The translations under genes were made by a program, and so were the position numbers. 64,000 nucleotides of DNA from Petasospora fabianii. Lineage: Eukaryota; Ascomycota; Saccharomycetes; Phaffomycetales; Wickerhamomycetaceae. Location: positions 1,922,001 to 1,986,000 of the forward strand of contig CP048716.1 of NCBI GenBank assembly GCA_022641835.1, given 5' to 3'. Of the stretch, positions 22,001 to 33,770 are shown one piece after another (within the stretch, counting starts at the first letter, position 1; every line of letters starts with the position of its first letter). The notes beneath the pieces are model-generated. The model had not been told where the DNA came from, made no database searches, and saw nothing but the letters and a program-made list of their open reading frames with translations.

Positions 22001-23050
22001 TCACTTCTTCTCAAACTTCACACTCTCCTGCTCTGGAACAAGAGAAATAACGTGTCCGGTCTCAATCACTTTAGTAACGTTTTCAACAATGAACTCCTCC
22101 ATCGATTTGATGGTCTCGTAGGTGTTTGTACCCATGTGTGGGAGGGCAAGGACATTTGGCAACGATGCGAGCTCCAAGTTGACATTTGGCTCGTTCTCCA
22201 TCACATCCAAACCAGCGGATCTGACAGTACCATCCTTGAGAGCCTCGATGAAGGCTGTCTCGTCAATGACACCACCACGAGCAGTGTTAACGACAACGAT
22301 ACCCTTCTTCATCTTGGCGAAAGCCTCCTTGTTCAAGATGTGGTGTGTGTTCTTGTTCAATGGGATGTTAACCGACAAGATGTCACTCTGAGCGAGCAGC
22401 TCATCAAAAGTGACATACTCGGCACCAGCCTCGAGTTCTGGGGCCAATTTCTTTCTGTTATGATAAATGAACTTTTCAAATCCAAATGGCTTGAGCTTAC
22501 TCAAGATGTTACGGCCAATTCCACCCATACCGAGGATACCGACAACTTTACCAGTTGGATCATTAGCAACAGCGGTACCAGCACAGGCACCACCACTTGG
22601 CCATTCACCTCTAAGGAGTCTTCTCTGACCTTCGCTAAAGCTTCGAAGGGCACCAAGGAGAAGGAAAACGTGTGTATCGGCAGTAGCGTCATTGACAAGG
22701 TTTGGAACGTTGGACAATTGAATTCCTCTCTCAGTAAGCGCATGTGGATCGACTTGGTCATATCCAGCACCACAGTGAGAGACAGAGATAACGGAATCTG
22801 GCAAGTTCTTGATCAACTCCTGGTCAAAGAGTCCAGTGACATTAGCTGAGGCAAAAGTTCTGGTGATGTACTTAACACCGAGGTCCTTGTATTTGCCATT
22901 GAGGTTGGCGAGGAAGTCAGCACGATCCTTAGAGTCATCAACGATAACGGTAGCAATCTTTTCGAGCTCCTTCCAGGCATCCTGGGCGTAAGCAACCTTT
23001 CCGAGACGAAGAACAACTGGCTTGGTGGTGGTCATTGCGGACTTTAGCAT
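22001..23050 (-). CDS. GOR1: Glyoxylate/hydroxyacid reductase
   Basis: D-isomer-specific 2-hydroxyacid dehydrogenase, likely reducing glyoxylate to glycolate. 349 residues from the first ATG; a start at codon 6 (MTTTKPVVLRLGK) aligns better with yeast Gor1 (MSKKPIVLKLGK, 350 residues). The NAD(P)-binding Rossmann motif is GILGMGGIGRNI at about 175; the signature NTARGGVIDE holds the substrate arginine; LPHMGTNT carries the catalytic histidine. SHCGAGYDQVDPHALTERGI and ATADTHVFLLLGALRSF match yeast closely. A TATATATA element lies about 60 bases upstream on the coding strand. Confidence 0.93.
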   Translation of the reverse strand: MLKSAMTTTKPVVLRLGKVAYAQDAWKELEKIATVIVDDSKDRADFLANLNGKYKDLGVKYITRTFASANVTGLFDQELIKNLPDSVISVSHCGAGYDQVDPHALTERGIQLSNVPNLVNDATADTHVFLLLGALRSFSEGQRRLLRGEWPSGGACAGTAVANDPTGKVVGILGMGGIGRNILSKLKPFGFEKFIYHNRKKLAPELEAGAEYVTFDELLAQSDILSVNIPLNKNTHHILNKEAFAKMKKGIVVVNTARGGVIDETAFIEALKDGTVRSAGLDVMENEPNVNLELASLPNVLALPHMGTNTYETIKSMEEFIVENVTKVIETGHVISLVPEQESVKFEKK

Positions 23051-24819
23051 ATGGGATTGAGATCAAAGTATCTAATTGTGTGGGTTAAGGGGCAGCACTG
23101 GCTGATATATATACACTTAGAGGTCTTGTTGTCAACCGGAAGGAATTATATCTTGCCGCCCATCCTATATCCTCGCCAGCCGCGAAAGTTTACCGTATCA
23201 AGCTTAAGAGCCGAGGAACCTCGCCCCCACATATGCGCTTGTTCCGACGCGAGTCAGAATCGCTACTAGTGCTTCGCCGAGTCAGTTGCGAAAACTCGCA
23301 CTAAGACAGAGTCAACAGAGTTGAGCAGGATTTTGGGAGTTTACAGTTCCGTGGAAGAGAACGGGCGACTCGCGACTCGCGACCGTTTCCCTTCCTTGGT
23401 TATATCTCCCATAGTTTCGTGCATGGGTAACCCTGAATCTATGAAATGTCGTAGATGATGGCCTTTATCGAAGAAGATCGCATGGAACGTCAAGCTGCAG
23501 AATATTGATTCAAATAGGATCAAGAATTCAGCTTGTTGATAAACAAAGAGACGAGCTCAATCAGCTATACCCCCTATGGTCTCACTAGGGCCAATATCCA
23601 GAGCTTTGTACATACAACAGGTTGATACATAAGCTTGTATATTGTCGTCTAATCACATATCAATGAGACTACCTGTAATTTGTCGACATCGTCCGAAAAT
23701 TAAAGATCTATAGCTCAGTCAATGTCAAAATATAGAGCATATCATATGTGTGTGAGCCACTTACGGGGTATAAGAGCGATCATCATAGACATTGACCCTG
23801 CATCTCATATGAAATGGATTAAATCAGCGTTGAAGGACTAAGATGTGGTACGCCAATTGATCGTATAAGTCTAATTGAACCAATATCAATATCTTGGCTT
23901 ATACAGACCCAATTAACACACTCGTCACGTGATCTTATCGTCGCCTTAAAGCGAGGCTAAGCTCGTTCAAGATCAGATGCACACCCGGAGAGGGCAAAAC
24001 ATATACGAGACAGCCTATCGCAGCGTGTGCTAGTGCTGCACAAGCGACTCCCACAGGGAGTCACAACGTCATGACCTATTCTTGTGCTTTGTTTGAGGCA
24101 AAAAAAAAAGAGGTGTGCATCAGATCAGATAAGTAAGTAGCGCGGGCGGGTTCCTGGACTCTAGACTCTATCTAAAGCACATGGGGGGTCCAAAAAGGGG
24201 AACAACTACAAACAGGGCCCCTAGGTGGTGCGAAGTCACTTGACTACGGGGTAGTGACTCACTTGTGCTCCTAAGTAGTTTCCACCCCCCGCTTCTGACA
24301 AATCACACCACAGTCCTGGTCCCCCCACTTCTTTCAAGTTCAAAATTCGCACGCCACTCACACTCACTGTACTGTGTACTGTGTAAAACCCCCCATTGTA
24401 GCGTAGCGTGTCTTTTTCTATCGTGGCGTGCGTGCCCTCTCGGCGCAACCGTTCCTAGGCCGCGGCCGCAACCGCGCATCTGGTACCGGTCTTTAGCTGC
24501 TCACCGCCGCCTATGTTGGGCCTACCACGAGATGTTTGGGTTTTCATCCGTTGATTGGCTATCGATACTGCGCGGAATCGGGGCTTGCTTACATAAACGA
24601 GGTCATTCATCATGTTGAAAATGTTCAGATGCTGCAGGAGGATGCTGCCTGTCTCCGATAGATGGCACCACAGGATCAGATTCCAGATTTTTTTTCGGTT
24701 TTGGCACAGGATGGGTGCCTGTATAAAAGCTACGGGTGATCCTCTTTAAGTGGGTTTACACTTTTCCCCTTTGCAGGGTAGTTTCATATCAGTTTGCCTA
24801 ATCTCTTTACTGTTACACA
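23051..24819. other. Intergenic, 1.8 kb
   Basis: No gene recognised. It contains TCACGTGA near 23924-23931, TGACTCA at 24255-24261 and a TATAAAAG element at 24722-24729 placed about 90 bases before the next ATG, a good TATA box for the gene at 24820. Confidence 0.5.
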
Positions 24820-25164
24820 ATGCTCGCAATCAGAAACGCACTCTCCACCACAGCAGCCCCAGTAGCCGCCGCCACCACCACTACCAGACTCTTCACAACA
24901 TCTGCGCTTCGTCTCTTGAAGGACACTTCCAAGAACAGCGCAATTGCTCTTGACATTAACACCAAGGTGCCAAAGTCAGCAGAGGTTGGTAACTCATTCT
25001 CCTCCTTTGCAGAGTATAGAAAGTCCGCCATCTCTCATGGCCCACTCGCAAAGAAGTTGTCTGTGAACAAGTCCAACAATGAATTCGACCAAGTATTGTC
25101 AGAGGCAAGACACTACAGTGAGGCATTCTCCAAGGCGGCTAGACATTTGGCTTACAGAGAGTAA
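24820..25164 (+). CDS. Small mitochondrial-type protein, unknown function
   Basis: 114 residues, not recognised. The first 30 residues are Ala/Thr/Ser/Arg-rich without acids (MLAIRNALSTTAAPVA, then TTTRLFTTSALRLL), a typical cleavable mitochondrial presequence. The rest is hydrophilic and helical (SFSSFAEYRKSAISHGPLAKK; EARHYSEAFSKAARHLAYRE) with no cysteines and no membrane span. Codon use is biased (AAG, GTC, CTC), as in the expressed genes around it. A TATAAAAG box lies 91 bases upstream. An AAAG-rich 3' flank follows. The targeting is inferred; a function cannot be given. Confidence 0.75.
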   Translation: MLAIRNALSTTAAPVAAATTTTRLFTTSALRLLKDTSKNSAIALDINTKVPKSAEVGNSFSSFAEYRKSAISHGPLAKKLSVNKSNNEFDQVLSEARHYSEAFSKAARHLAYRE

Positions 25165-28100
25165 AGAAACTGCCTACATTTGACTCATCTTTGAGTTCTG
25201 CAGTGGTAAGAGTTGTGCTTAAAAAGCGAAAGTTCGTACAATCATGATGCTTGGATACCCCTTCTTTTTTTCTATTCAATCATTCACTTTTGAAGCTTGA
25301 TCGCTGTGCTTCATGATTTGATCTGGTTTTGATCGCAGCTAGTTGTTGATCCAGCCATGGAGATCTTGTTAACTTGCTGTATGACTTCATGCTGGTCATG
25401 AAGTCCGCTCCAAAGGGATTGAGTCATGTTATCGGTCTTGCTTTCGGTTTATATTATGGGTTATGTTTTTTTTTCTTGTTTGGTTAATTGGTTTACATGT
25501 TCGGTGAAACACAAAGTGAAATGATAAATAGAAAAAGGGTTGTATGGATATACCTTGCTTACAGGGCACTAGGTGGTCCTTAATTATGAAATTAGACGTC
25601 ACTATATGATGACGATTCATCAAAACAATTATAATAAGAGAATTCAAACTACAAACATAGTCTGATACTAAATAGATGTCATAGAAAGCGTTCGTCTCTT
25701 AGAGGATTTCTAGTACTGACATGATGTTCCTCAACTCTTTATCCTGACGTATCATCATTTAGATGAAAGTGAAGAATGTGGGCACTTTCAGTACATCCTA
25801 GCATGCCACTGGCCCAAAGCTGAGATACTTTTAAAGAGATGATTAGACACATTAGTCTTCTTGTGTATGAAACAGTCTCTACATTGAATGATGTTCCAAC
25901 TTCTGTTTGGACGCTCCAGGAATGCTTGGTCTACTGGACAACAGGGTACTTTCATTACATGCTGTTCCAGGGCCAAAAATTTCAATGGTGAAGCCATCTC
26001 TTTCCAGATAAAGACTCAATTTACTTGCATCATCCAAGTATTAATTGTATAATTCAAATCACTAAGTGTTAACCGATATCATTTCTCATTCGTTGGATTG
26101 AACCTGTAACACACTTGCAAAGGTTTTGCTCTACACTTGCTTCAAACTTGCCATAGAGGGAGACAGAACCTTATAGCCCGTATATTTTGATTGATCCACG
26201 TCCGCCCCAACGCTAATGGTCAAAAAGATATAGTGGTAAAGTTCCTTGGCTAAACCTCATCAGGACAAATCTTAAAGGATACGCTGAACGAATCTCCTTA
26301 GTAAGAGATGCTACCTAGACAACATCGCGGCCCTCGGTTATATCTGTCTAGCTTATAACGAGGAGGTAGGAGTCATAGGGTTTGTGAACATTTGGCACAA
26401 AGACACATAGCGACAGTACGTTAAACAATAACAATTAATATGTAAGCTTGTCTGAACACAGTCAGCGTCACAGGTGTATGGTTCGTCGTTGTCGTTGCTG
26501 ATGTCCAGGGAAGATCAAGGGGAAGCGATGGCCAATTAGCTTGGTACTAGCATTTAGGTTTGTTTGGTCACATATCCGGCAAGTTTAACGAGGCGTGATG
26601 CGCCTCGAGACAATATTAATTGTGGTATGGGGGGTGGGGAGCTGGGGTTCAAGACATAAAGTGGTTGATGGGTTGGATACTGTTGATACTGATACAGGAA
26701 TCACCCACCGCGGCTGGATGTGACGTAGATAAGAGCATAAGAGAAGCTGACCGGCGAACAATACGATAGGAGAGACAAAGTGAACACAAAGTCAACAATC
26801 AAGGACAAGATGCTGGGTGAGGACGTCTCGGATCTGTGAAGTCTTTGTTATGTGTCTTGGCCCTTGTTTTCTTGGGATAGGACATACCTTGAGCTGCTTC
26901 TCATATCGTTTTGGGACACTGGTGGGGAACCAAGACTTGGCCTCGCAAGCGCATGTGACCATGATTAGTTACCATCGTCAACGTGACAAGACGAAACAAG
27001 GACCAACTGGAGAAGATAAAGCTCATCATAAGCTCGGACAAAATGTAAAGTGTAAGGGTGGTGCGCACCCTTTTGGTAGAAAACAACACTGTACTGCTCT
27101 TAAACGCTCATGTGTTTGTACTAGTTAGACATTGGTTCTCAGTGATGTTCCCCGCAAGACAAACATTGTCTGTAATTTTATTATGTCGCTCTTCCCCCCT
27201 CGATTTGCACTGTATGACGTGTGTGATTAGATAGCGATCCTCCACATCGCGGTCAACTCCATTGGAGATAGCGGGGAGATATGCCCGACTTGGTGGAATG
27301 TGGCGATAAACAAAAAATGCATCATGCGCGTACCTAAATCGACAGTGTGTACTGTGTGACTCCTTGATTTATGATCGCCGGCCAATGTTGAGGGGAGCAC
27401 GGGGGCATTGGCCAGGGGCTTGGCCTGCGTTGTGGACCAGACAAAGCACTGTGTACGAGTAAGAAATATGGGAAGATCGCATCAACACGTGTATGGCGAG
27501 CATATTAATACAGCATGGTTGGCCGGTACCATTTTGTTGCGAGATGGGGCGTAAGGTTGTCCTATTTGTCTGAGTGGTTGGGTTCGTGTCTAATGCTGTA
27601 ATATTGCTGTAAAAAAGCTGCGAGCGTTGCCCCCACCTGGCCTTATCAACAGAGTAAGTGTGGAGAGCGACGCGTGTGGTTTTGTTACCCAGTAACGGTT
27701 TCGCGATGAGGCGCACCTCATCGCGATTTGTCCCTTCATCTATGATTCTGCACAGTCGACACTGTCGGACAGACGACACACTAATTTCCCAGTCTGCCGG
27801 CTACGCGTGGAGAAGTGCAGAACAAAAAGAGCCATGATCTCACAGAGCATCGTCTGCGAAAGAAAAGGGGTGTGAAGGGGTAGCTATATACAACCCACAG
27901 ACACATCTTTTTGTTGTTTGTCAAGCATACCTACTGACCCATATTGGCTTTTGTTTATTTTTAAACGCCAACAAGCATAGTGAAAAGGCTTGTCCATAGC
28001 CCCAAGTTCACAGTTACCTTCCTGCCCGCCGCCGGCTGGCCAGGCGCCAACCCCCTGTGTAGCCGAGTCTGCAGATTGCTTATCGGTCAAGCAGCTCATG

Positions 28101-28643
28101 AGTGCGTATTTTGGCCTGTCCAGGCGTGCACAGTCCTAGACACCCACAACCCATCATGGCCTCTCAGAGTGAAGTATGATCCCTTCGCAGCACAACCGAC
28201 GTCTGTAGGGACAGCACATTCAAGCACATCAAAAGTATATGCTGAAATCTCCCTTTGCTTTCCCCTATGTTATCCCGGCATTGTCCTCAATGTCTTTGTT
28301 TTGCGCTCCCATTCCCTGTTTCGTCTGTCCGGACATGCATGCACACGCCTGACCTTGTCCCCCCAACGACCCGTTTATGCACATCGTGGTACCGGTCAAC
28401 GGTCGCACCGTTGTGGCGTCCAGGAACGTTTGGCGCATTTAAAATGCTCCCCAATTCCGCGCTCTGTCCTCCCCTCCTCCTCTCAGCTCAAGACACCCAA
28501 GGAAAACCACTCACCGTCACCAACACTACCACTTCTCTAAAGACCTACTACGGCTACATTAGGCACCCTAAGCTCCCCTGCAAACAGCCCTCACACGCTC
28601 TCTCGTCTTCAACATATACCGAAACACACATAAGCAGAGTCAA
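25165..28643. other. Gene-sparse 3.5 kb region
   Basis: Only short frames with poor codon bias. I saw no consistent splice pairs, no tRNA boxes and no homology. Contents noted: an imperfect direct repeat (25780-25820 and 25944-25978), a perfect 11-bp hairpin at 27701-27726, and a CT/CA-rich leader before the RGS gene. A non-coding RNA or regulatory region is possible but not shown. Confidence 0.4.
27701..27726. repeat. 11-bp perfect inverted repeat, 4-base loop
   Basis: TCGCGATGAGG and CCTCATCGCGA flank the loop CGCA. It is not followed by a T-run, so it is not a Pol III-style terminator. Its role is unknown. Confidence 0.6.
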
Positions 28644-29576
28644 ATGTCCACACTTGGCTCACTGGCGACCTCCAACGAGGTGCTAAGCGCCGCCCCTATC
28701 TTCACGCCCACCAACGACGGCCAGATAGACCCACATGAGACCATCACACCGCTCTCACCCGCTGCAGGTGAAGTGTTCAACAGCTCGACTGTGCCCTCAT
28801 TCGAAGCCGTGCTATCCGGTCAGTCCCAGGCGCCTTATTCCAGAGTCGCCTTTTCAGATTTCCTCAAGAGGGTACATTGTTCAGAGAACCTTGAATTCCT
28901 AATCATCTCCAACCAGCTTATTACCACCGACGCTATGGATTTACAGCAACAGGAACACACATGGCACTTCATCTATGCCACTTTCATCTCTAGCGATTCT
29001 CCAAAAGAGGTTAACATCCCACACGATCTCAAAGACCAGCTCTTTGAGTGCTTTGACGCTGACGTTCTCCCAACTTCTGAGTTGATCACACGAACAATGT
29101 TATCGATCAAGGATCTTCTTCGAGATGCTTACGTCCAATTCATACAGAACATCAAGAAACAGCAGAGAGGTTCTCAATACTTCACCGATCGTGTCAATGA
29201 GAACTATTGTCTTTTGCCAACACCAACTGATGAATCACCCAAGGATGACCGCAGGATCTCTGGGAACTTTTCGCCTCTTGAGCCACAATCAGGTGTATCT
29301 TCCAGGTGTGTCTCCCCACTCTCGAACTGTGATGTTGAGGTAACAAGAGACTATCCACGTTCGACACCTATTCCACGTTCTGTGGGTCCAGAGGATTCGG
29401 AGTCCTCTGCTGTCTATTCAAGTGGTGACGAGTCCAACAAGAAGGACTCGGTCTCCTCTCAGAGAAGCACGGGAACTAAGAACTCTTCCTTCAGTGAATC
29501 GTCGGGACTCAAGAAGTTTGCCGGCAAGTTTAGATGGAGAAGACTCTCTTCCAACTCCTCCACTACTTCCAACTGA
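28644..29576 (+). CDS. RGS2: RGS-domain regulator of G-protein signalling
   Basis: 310 residues, as long as yeast Rgs2 (309), which accelerates GTP hydrolysis by Gpa2 and dampens glucose-cAMP signalling. The RGS box spans about residues 52-172: SRVAFSDFLKRVHCSENLEF opens it, then HTWHFIYATFISSDSPKEVN, and LLRDAYVQFIQNIKKQQ closes it. The C-terminal 140 residues are low-complexity, Ser/Pro-rich, with a basic end (KKFAGKFRWRRLSSNSS). The call as RGS2 rather than another RGS protein rests on length and layout; the domain itself is secure. Confidence 0.8.
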   Translation: MSTLGSLATSNEVLSAAPIFTPTNDGQIDPHETITPLSPAAGEVFNSSTVPSFEAVLSGQSQAPYSRVAFSDFLKRVHCSENLEFLIISNQLITTDAMDLQQQEHTWHFIYATFISSDSPKEVNIPHDLKDQLFECFDADVLPTSELITRTMLSIKDLLRDAYVQFIQNIKKQQRGSQYFTDRVNENYCLLPTPTDESPKDDRRISGNFSPLEPQSGVSSRCVSPLSNCDVEVTRDYPRSTPIPRSVGPEDSESSAVYSSGDESNKKDSVSSQRSTGTKNSSFSESSGLKKFAGKFRWRRLSSNSSTTSN

Positions 29577-32531
29577 TGGTAAAATGATATTACGCTCTTA
29601 ACTTGATACCATCTTTATGGACTATTTCGCATGACTTATGATATTTGGCGTTTGATTTTCCACTTTGAACCATAAGGGCCCGCACTAATCTGGGTCCTGT
29701 ACGACTGTCACTATATAGAACCACTGTTATAATATTGTCTGCCTCACTACTAGTGAAAGATTGATAAAGGTCTGGGATGTTTTCTCACGTAAGAATAACC
29801 AATGAACAGTCGTACGCTGGGTGTTGTTGGGTGTAACCTGACAAATCTGGAGTTGGTTGCACCTTGTAATAATTACGCGCAGTGCCGAACAAGGCATACC
29901 GCTTATAACCTATCCCACTTTCGCCTATCATGTTGAGAACATTGCTGTCGCTACCACCCTTGATAATCCAGACTAGTAATTTGCAAGATCTGTACACAAA
30001 ACAGGCGAGTTGATTTGATGGTGAGATTGTCGTATCTGTAGTCCACAACAATATTGCAGGTGTTGACACGGCAGCGCAACACCTTCCCGATCTGACAAAC
30101 TGCTAAACATGTCGGGTGCATTGACAGCTTGGCGGCCGGGCGGTTGGACGGTAGTGGCTTTGACGGTGGACAGGCCACTACCGTGGCGACGACAGTCTCA
30201 AAAGGTGGAAAATATACTTGAGTTGGTGGACAACGGGACGAGGGAGACGTGGGTTTAACACGCTGTGCATCGTGATTTCCCCTTGTTGCAATGCGACGCG
30301 AATTAAGAGATTAGCTGTCTTGGTCATATCAGATCAGAGCTGGGGATTGGGTTTTCCATGGGAGAATAATGATTTGTCAATTTTGTAGAGCTTGCCTCCC
30401 TTGTAATAGTCCGTACATATCATAGATTGTTTCAGGTGTCCCTACTTCTCTCATATGTGGAGGCTCCATCACCTAGTAGTGTAATTGCGCGCATAATAAT
30501 GTCAGTGCTGGTGGGTCTTCGACGATGAAGTGAGAACTTATTGCGTCACAATCCATGGGCCATAGATTAGCGAAGAGCGAAGATAACGACAGTGTTGTTC
30601 GAACTTCAAGTTTCAGGTTGTCTGGAATGCTGCCCTTCTCTGTGGTGACTAATATCTACGCTTTATTGTTCACTTTGATCCTACTATTGTGGGGCCAATG
30701 GGCCCAAGAGTATGGTTCCGATTACAAAAGAGAGATATCAGGCGAGAGAATTCATAGACTAGGGCAATATTATGTTCGAGTATAGGGCTATTGGGGTGTG
30801 ATCAACACTATTCTCTTAAAATCAGCCAGTAGTTGCGCTACGAAGAGAGCCAGCTGTCTCCATGATTGGATATTAATTTGGAGGGCCGCGCAGTTTTGTC
30901 GTACGTTTTGAGCTAAGATCAGGACCGGGTAAATAAAGATCGACGTAACCCACAATGCTGGTGGATCTTTTTTAAATCCAGAAGTGTATTCGTGCATGGA
31001 ATATCGAAGACTTTTAAGTGTGGTTGGCCGTCTCTAGGTGGTTGTGGTGATGGGATGTGGGGTGCCGTTTATGAGGTCCCTGCGGCTTGACATGTGCGCT
31101 TGGAGGCATCAAAGTGCACACGAAGAGAAAGATTCTCAGAAAACAGAGGTGTACCAAGCGACAAAAGAGCATAACCAGCATCAATGTCTCCTGAAAACAG
31201 ACTGCTTTTTCTTTGTCAGGCCACCTTTCTCCAATCTTACCGCGTGTGCTATCCTTGTTGTTGTGAACAAGTTAAGGGCATAAACTCATGCACACCAAGG
31301 TTGAGACAAGGTGTGATTGTCAGGCACCCATCAGCGATTTAGCGGTTCGCACGACTGACCACAAGATATTCTTTTCTTTTACAAATTCAAACTTTGGACT
31401 ACCTGACAGAATGGCCTGATGTTCAACACCCTTGTTTCAAAGGCTATCGACAACTCTGTTATTCTCCTTTATCGCCTCACTTTCTTCTCAAGGTCACCAG
31501 TGTCCCAAAGAGGCGTGTCTTTAAAAAGACGCTGCGCGCTCATGTGTCCGGCTGTGTCCTATCGCAAAATGTCTCAACGGCCGAAACAAAAAGCGCTTGG
31601 TGGGACAAACGGTGATCAGAGTCAGAACAAAGGAGAGGAGGTTGAGGCACTGCGACAGGGTCAAATTCTTAAAACAAAGGTAGGAGGTCCCGTGGTTTAC
31701 TTGACGGTTTTCCTGAGCTCGGAAGGTGTGACTTAGGAAGAGGGTGGTTTACAGAATTGTCATGGACTCTCGTCTCTCTCGAAAACACACTAGAGCACTA
31801 TTAGAGCATTAGCAGCCGCTCTCATCCATCGGCTAGAACCGGCCCACGTCTCCTCCACACACACGCATTGTTATAGAGTACTTGAAAACGACTCATGATC
31901 GAAAGCTCCGCGCAGCCGTCCAAGGCATCTACCTCTAGTCAAGATAGGTGCGGCATAATAAATGAAGAAAGTTGCCGTAGGAATTGATGAATTAGCGACA
32001 TAGGAGAATCGGCTTACGGCGGCTTCCTCTTGGTGCCAGCTGCCGCGGCGGGCGGCGCCTACAGCTGTCAAAATTTTTTTTATTAGTTTCGATCGAGCCG
32101 TATGTGTCAAAAGATGAGGCAGCACAAATTACATGAGGCAGTAGCCACTAACGGCATTATTTCTTAGCTAGAACTCTTTTCTCAACAGTTTGATCGTATA
32201 TATGCATGTCCAGTGTTCTGAATGTGTTGGCATCAGTTGTGCTTGAGCCTTGGGCTACTGTAGTCTGGCAGAGACAGACATCTCCATCTCATCGCAAGAC
32301 ATCAGCTAATAAACTAATCAGTACAGTATTACCATATTAAGTATCACTTCAAACCCCTGCTTTCAAAGCAGCCAAAGTACTAGATGTAATTACATTTATC
32401 CAAAAGGCAATAGATAAACAAGAAGACAATCATAAAAGTAACAAAAACTTCGAAACCGGAACAGAAAAGAAACACTCGTATCAAACGAGTCCAATATACT
32501 AACCCCACACTAGACGTAATTCCCTTTAATT
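29577..32531. other. Gene-sparse 3.0 kb region
   Basis: No gene recognised on either strand. It holds an 11-bp inverted repeat (30148-30158 with 30174-30184). Near 32505 a TACTAAC with a following CTAG resembles a 3' splice site on the plus strand, but no upstream exon can be paired with it. Confidence 0.4.
30148..30184. repeat. 11-bp inverted repeat, 15-base loop
   Basis: ACGGTAGTGGC and GCCACTACCGT are perfect complements separated by 15 bases. Isolated in non-coding DNA; function unknown. Confidence 0.5.
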
Positions 32532-33770
32532 TCAACGTGGACGATTCAACATCTCGGAATCACTGGCCATCTTCGCCCTCTGTTTCAACATTTCCAACTC
32601 GTTGTTGTTCCTCTGTTCACCTTTTTCCACCACAAGGTTTCTCAGCAATCTATTCTCCATCTCTAGAGTCTGAATCTTCTTCTCTAGCGTCATCGTGAGC
32701 TCAGTCAACTCCCTCACACTACGTTCAAGCTGCTGCTCCTTGAGTTTCTTCTTGATTCTAAAACGAGCAGAAGCAGCAGTGTTTCTCTTTCTCTTATCAA
32801 TCTCTGGGTCGCCAGTTGGCTCAACTTTCAAATCTGGAAGTTGTCCGAGATCACCAACACTATTATGTCTCGAGTTGTCAGAGCTATTTCCAGAGTTTTT
32901 GAGAGCAGTAGCTGCCTTTGCGTTTCCGAGGATGGTTTGCGTGAGTGAGTTGAGTTCCGATGAAGATGATCCAAGAGAGTTGCTTAGGTTTATTCCATTG
33001 AGTGCTGGTGGTGGATTGGCAAACGATGTTGCGAGGGAGGCAACAGTGGATTGACTTTTTGTTTGTTCATGTTGGGCAATCAAGGCAGCGAGTGCATCAA
33101 TCTGTGTAGTGGAAAGACCTGCTGCAATGAGAGACGATTTGGCTCCTGGTGGTACTGGAACTTTTGGTAAGCTTGAAAGGATATCGTTTGGTGCACCTGT
33201 GGCTGGGAGTTGTTGATGTGTTTGTAGGAGTGGGTTGCTTAAGCTATCCTGGTTAAGGTTCAGTGATGTTCCTAGGCTGCCAGAACCCATAAGCAGATCA
33301 TGAGAAGAGAACGTGTTACCGTTACTGCTGTTATTGTTGGATGAGCCAGAGCCAGAGTTGGAAGCGAATGAATAAGCGTTGTTATTGGTGTTGTTATTAC
33401 TCGAGCTGTTGTTATTATTCAAAAGTGCCGAGAGATTATGGTTGTGGTTCTGGGAGTGGCTATTGAAGGCATTCGCGGTGTTATTGTGGGAGTTATCATT
33501 TCTGTTGGAGGAAGGGATGTGATCTTTTTCCTTGTCGTCTTCGTCCTTTGGAAGCTGTGGTTTCTCCTCGTCTGGGAAGACGAAGGAGTCGCCAACGAAG
33601 GCTGCGAGTTCGGCGCTTAGTCTGTCGTCAAGATATGAAGGGTCGTCGATTTCTGGCATGAACGTGTCAACGTAAACGAGCTGCTCGAGCAGGGCAGCAG
33701 GTGTGATGTTGTCGTTATGTTGATTATTTGAGCTATCGGAGGAGCCATTGGCCGTACCGTGGCTGTTCAT
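32532..33770 (-). CDS. bZIP transcription factor, CYS3/MetR-like
   Basis: Likely activator of sulfur-assimilation genes. From ATG 33770 it has 412 residues; codons above this ATG are open but read like 5' leader. The bZIP lies at about 326-386: basic region KRKRNTAASARFRIKKK, then a heptad zipper with L/M at d positions (LERSVRELTELTMTLEKKI). RNTAASARFRIKKK is the hallmark of Neurospora CYS-3 and MetR and resembles yeast Met4/Met28. An acidic hydrophobic N-terminal patch (about 45-75, EIDDPSYLDDRLSAELAAFV) could be the activation or F-box-regulated region. The middle is Asn/Ser homopolymeric. A TCACGTG box lies upstream. Confidence 0.85.
   Translation of the reverse strand: MNSHGTANGSSDSSNNQHNDNITPAALLEQLVYVDTFMPEIDDPSYLDDRLSAELAAFVGDSFVFPDEEKPQLPKDEDDKEKDHIPSSNRNDNSHNNTANAFNSHSQNHNHNLSALLNNNNSSSNNNTNNNAYSFASNSGSGSSNNNSSNGNTFSSHDLLMGSGSLGTSLNLNQDSLSNPLLQTHQQLPATGAPNDILSSLPKVPVPPGAKSSLIAAGLSTTQIDALAALIAQHEQTKSQSTVASLATSFANPPPALNGINLSNSLGSSSSELNSLTQTILGNAKAATALKNSGNSSDNSRHNSVGDLGQLPDLKVEPTGDPEIDKRKRNTAASARFRIKKKLKEQQLERSVRELTELTMTLEKKIQTLEMENRLLRNLVVEKGEQRNNNELEMLKQRAKMASDSEMLNRPR

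Noticed and set aside
26090-26110. GGATTGAACC resembling a minus-strand tRNA B box
   Set aside because: The T-stem does not pair and no A box lies at the right distance.
32502-32520. TACTAAC...CTAG on the plus strand beside the bZIP 3' end
   Set aside because: No matching 5' site or exon; likely chance in A/T-rich 3' sequence.
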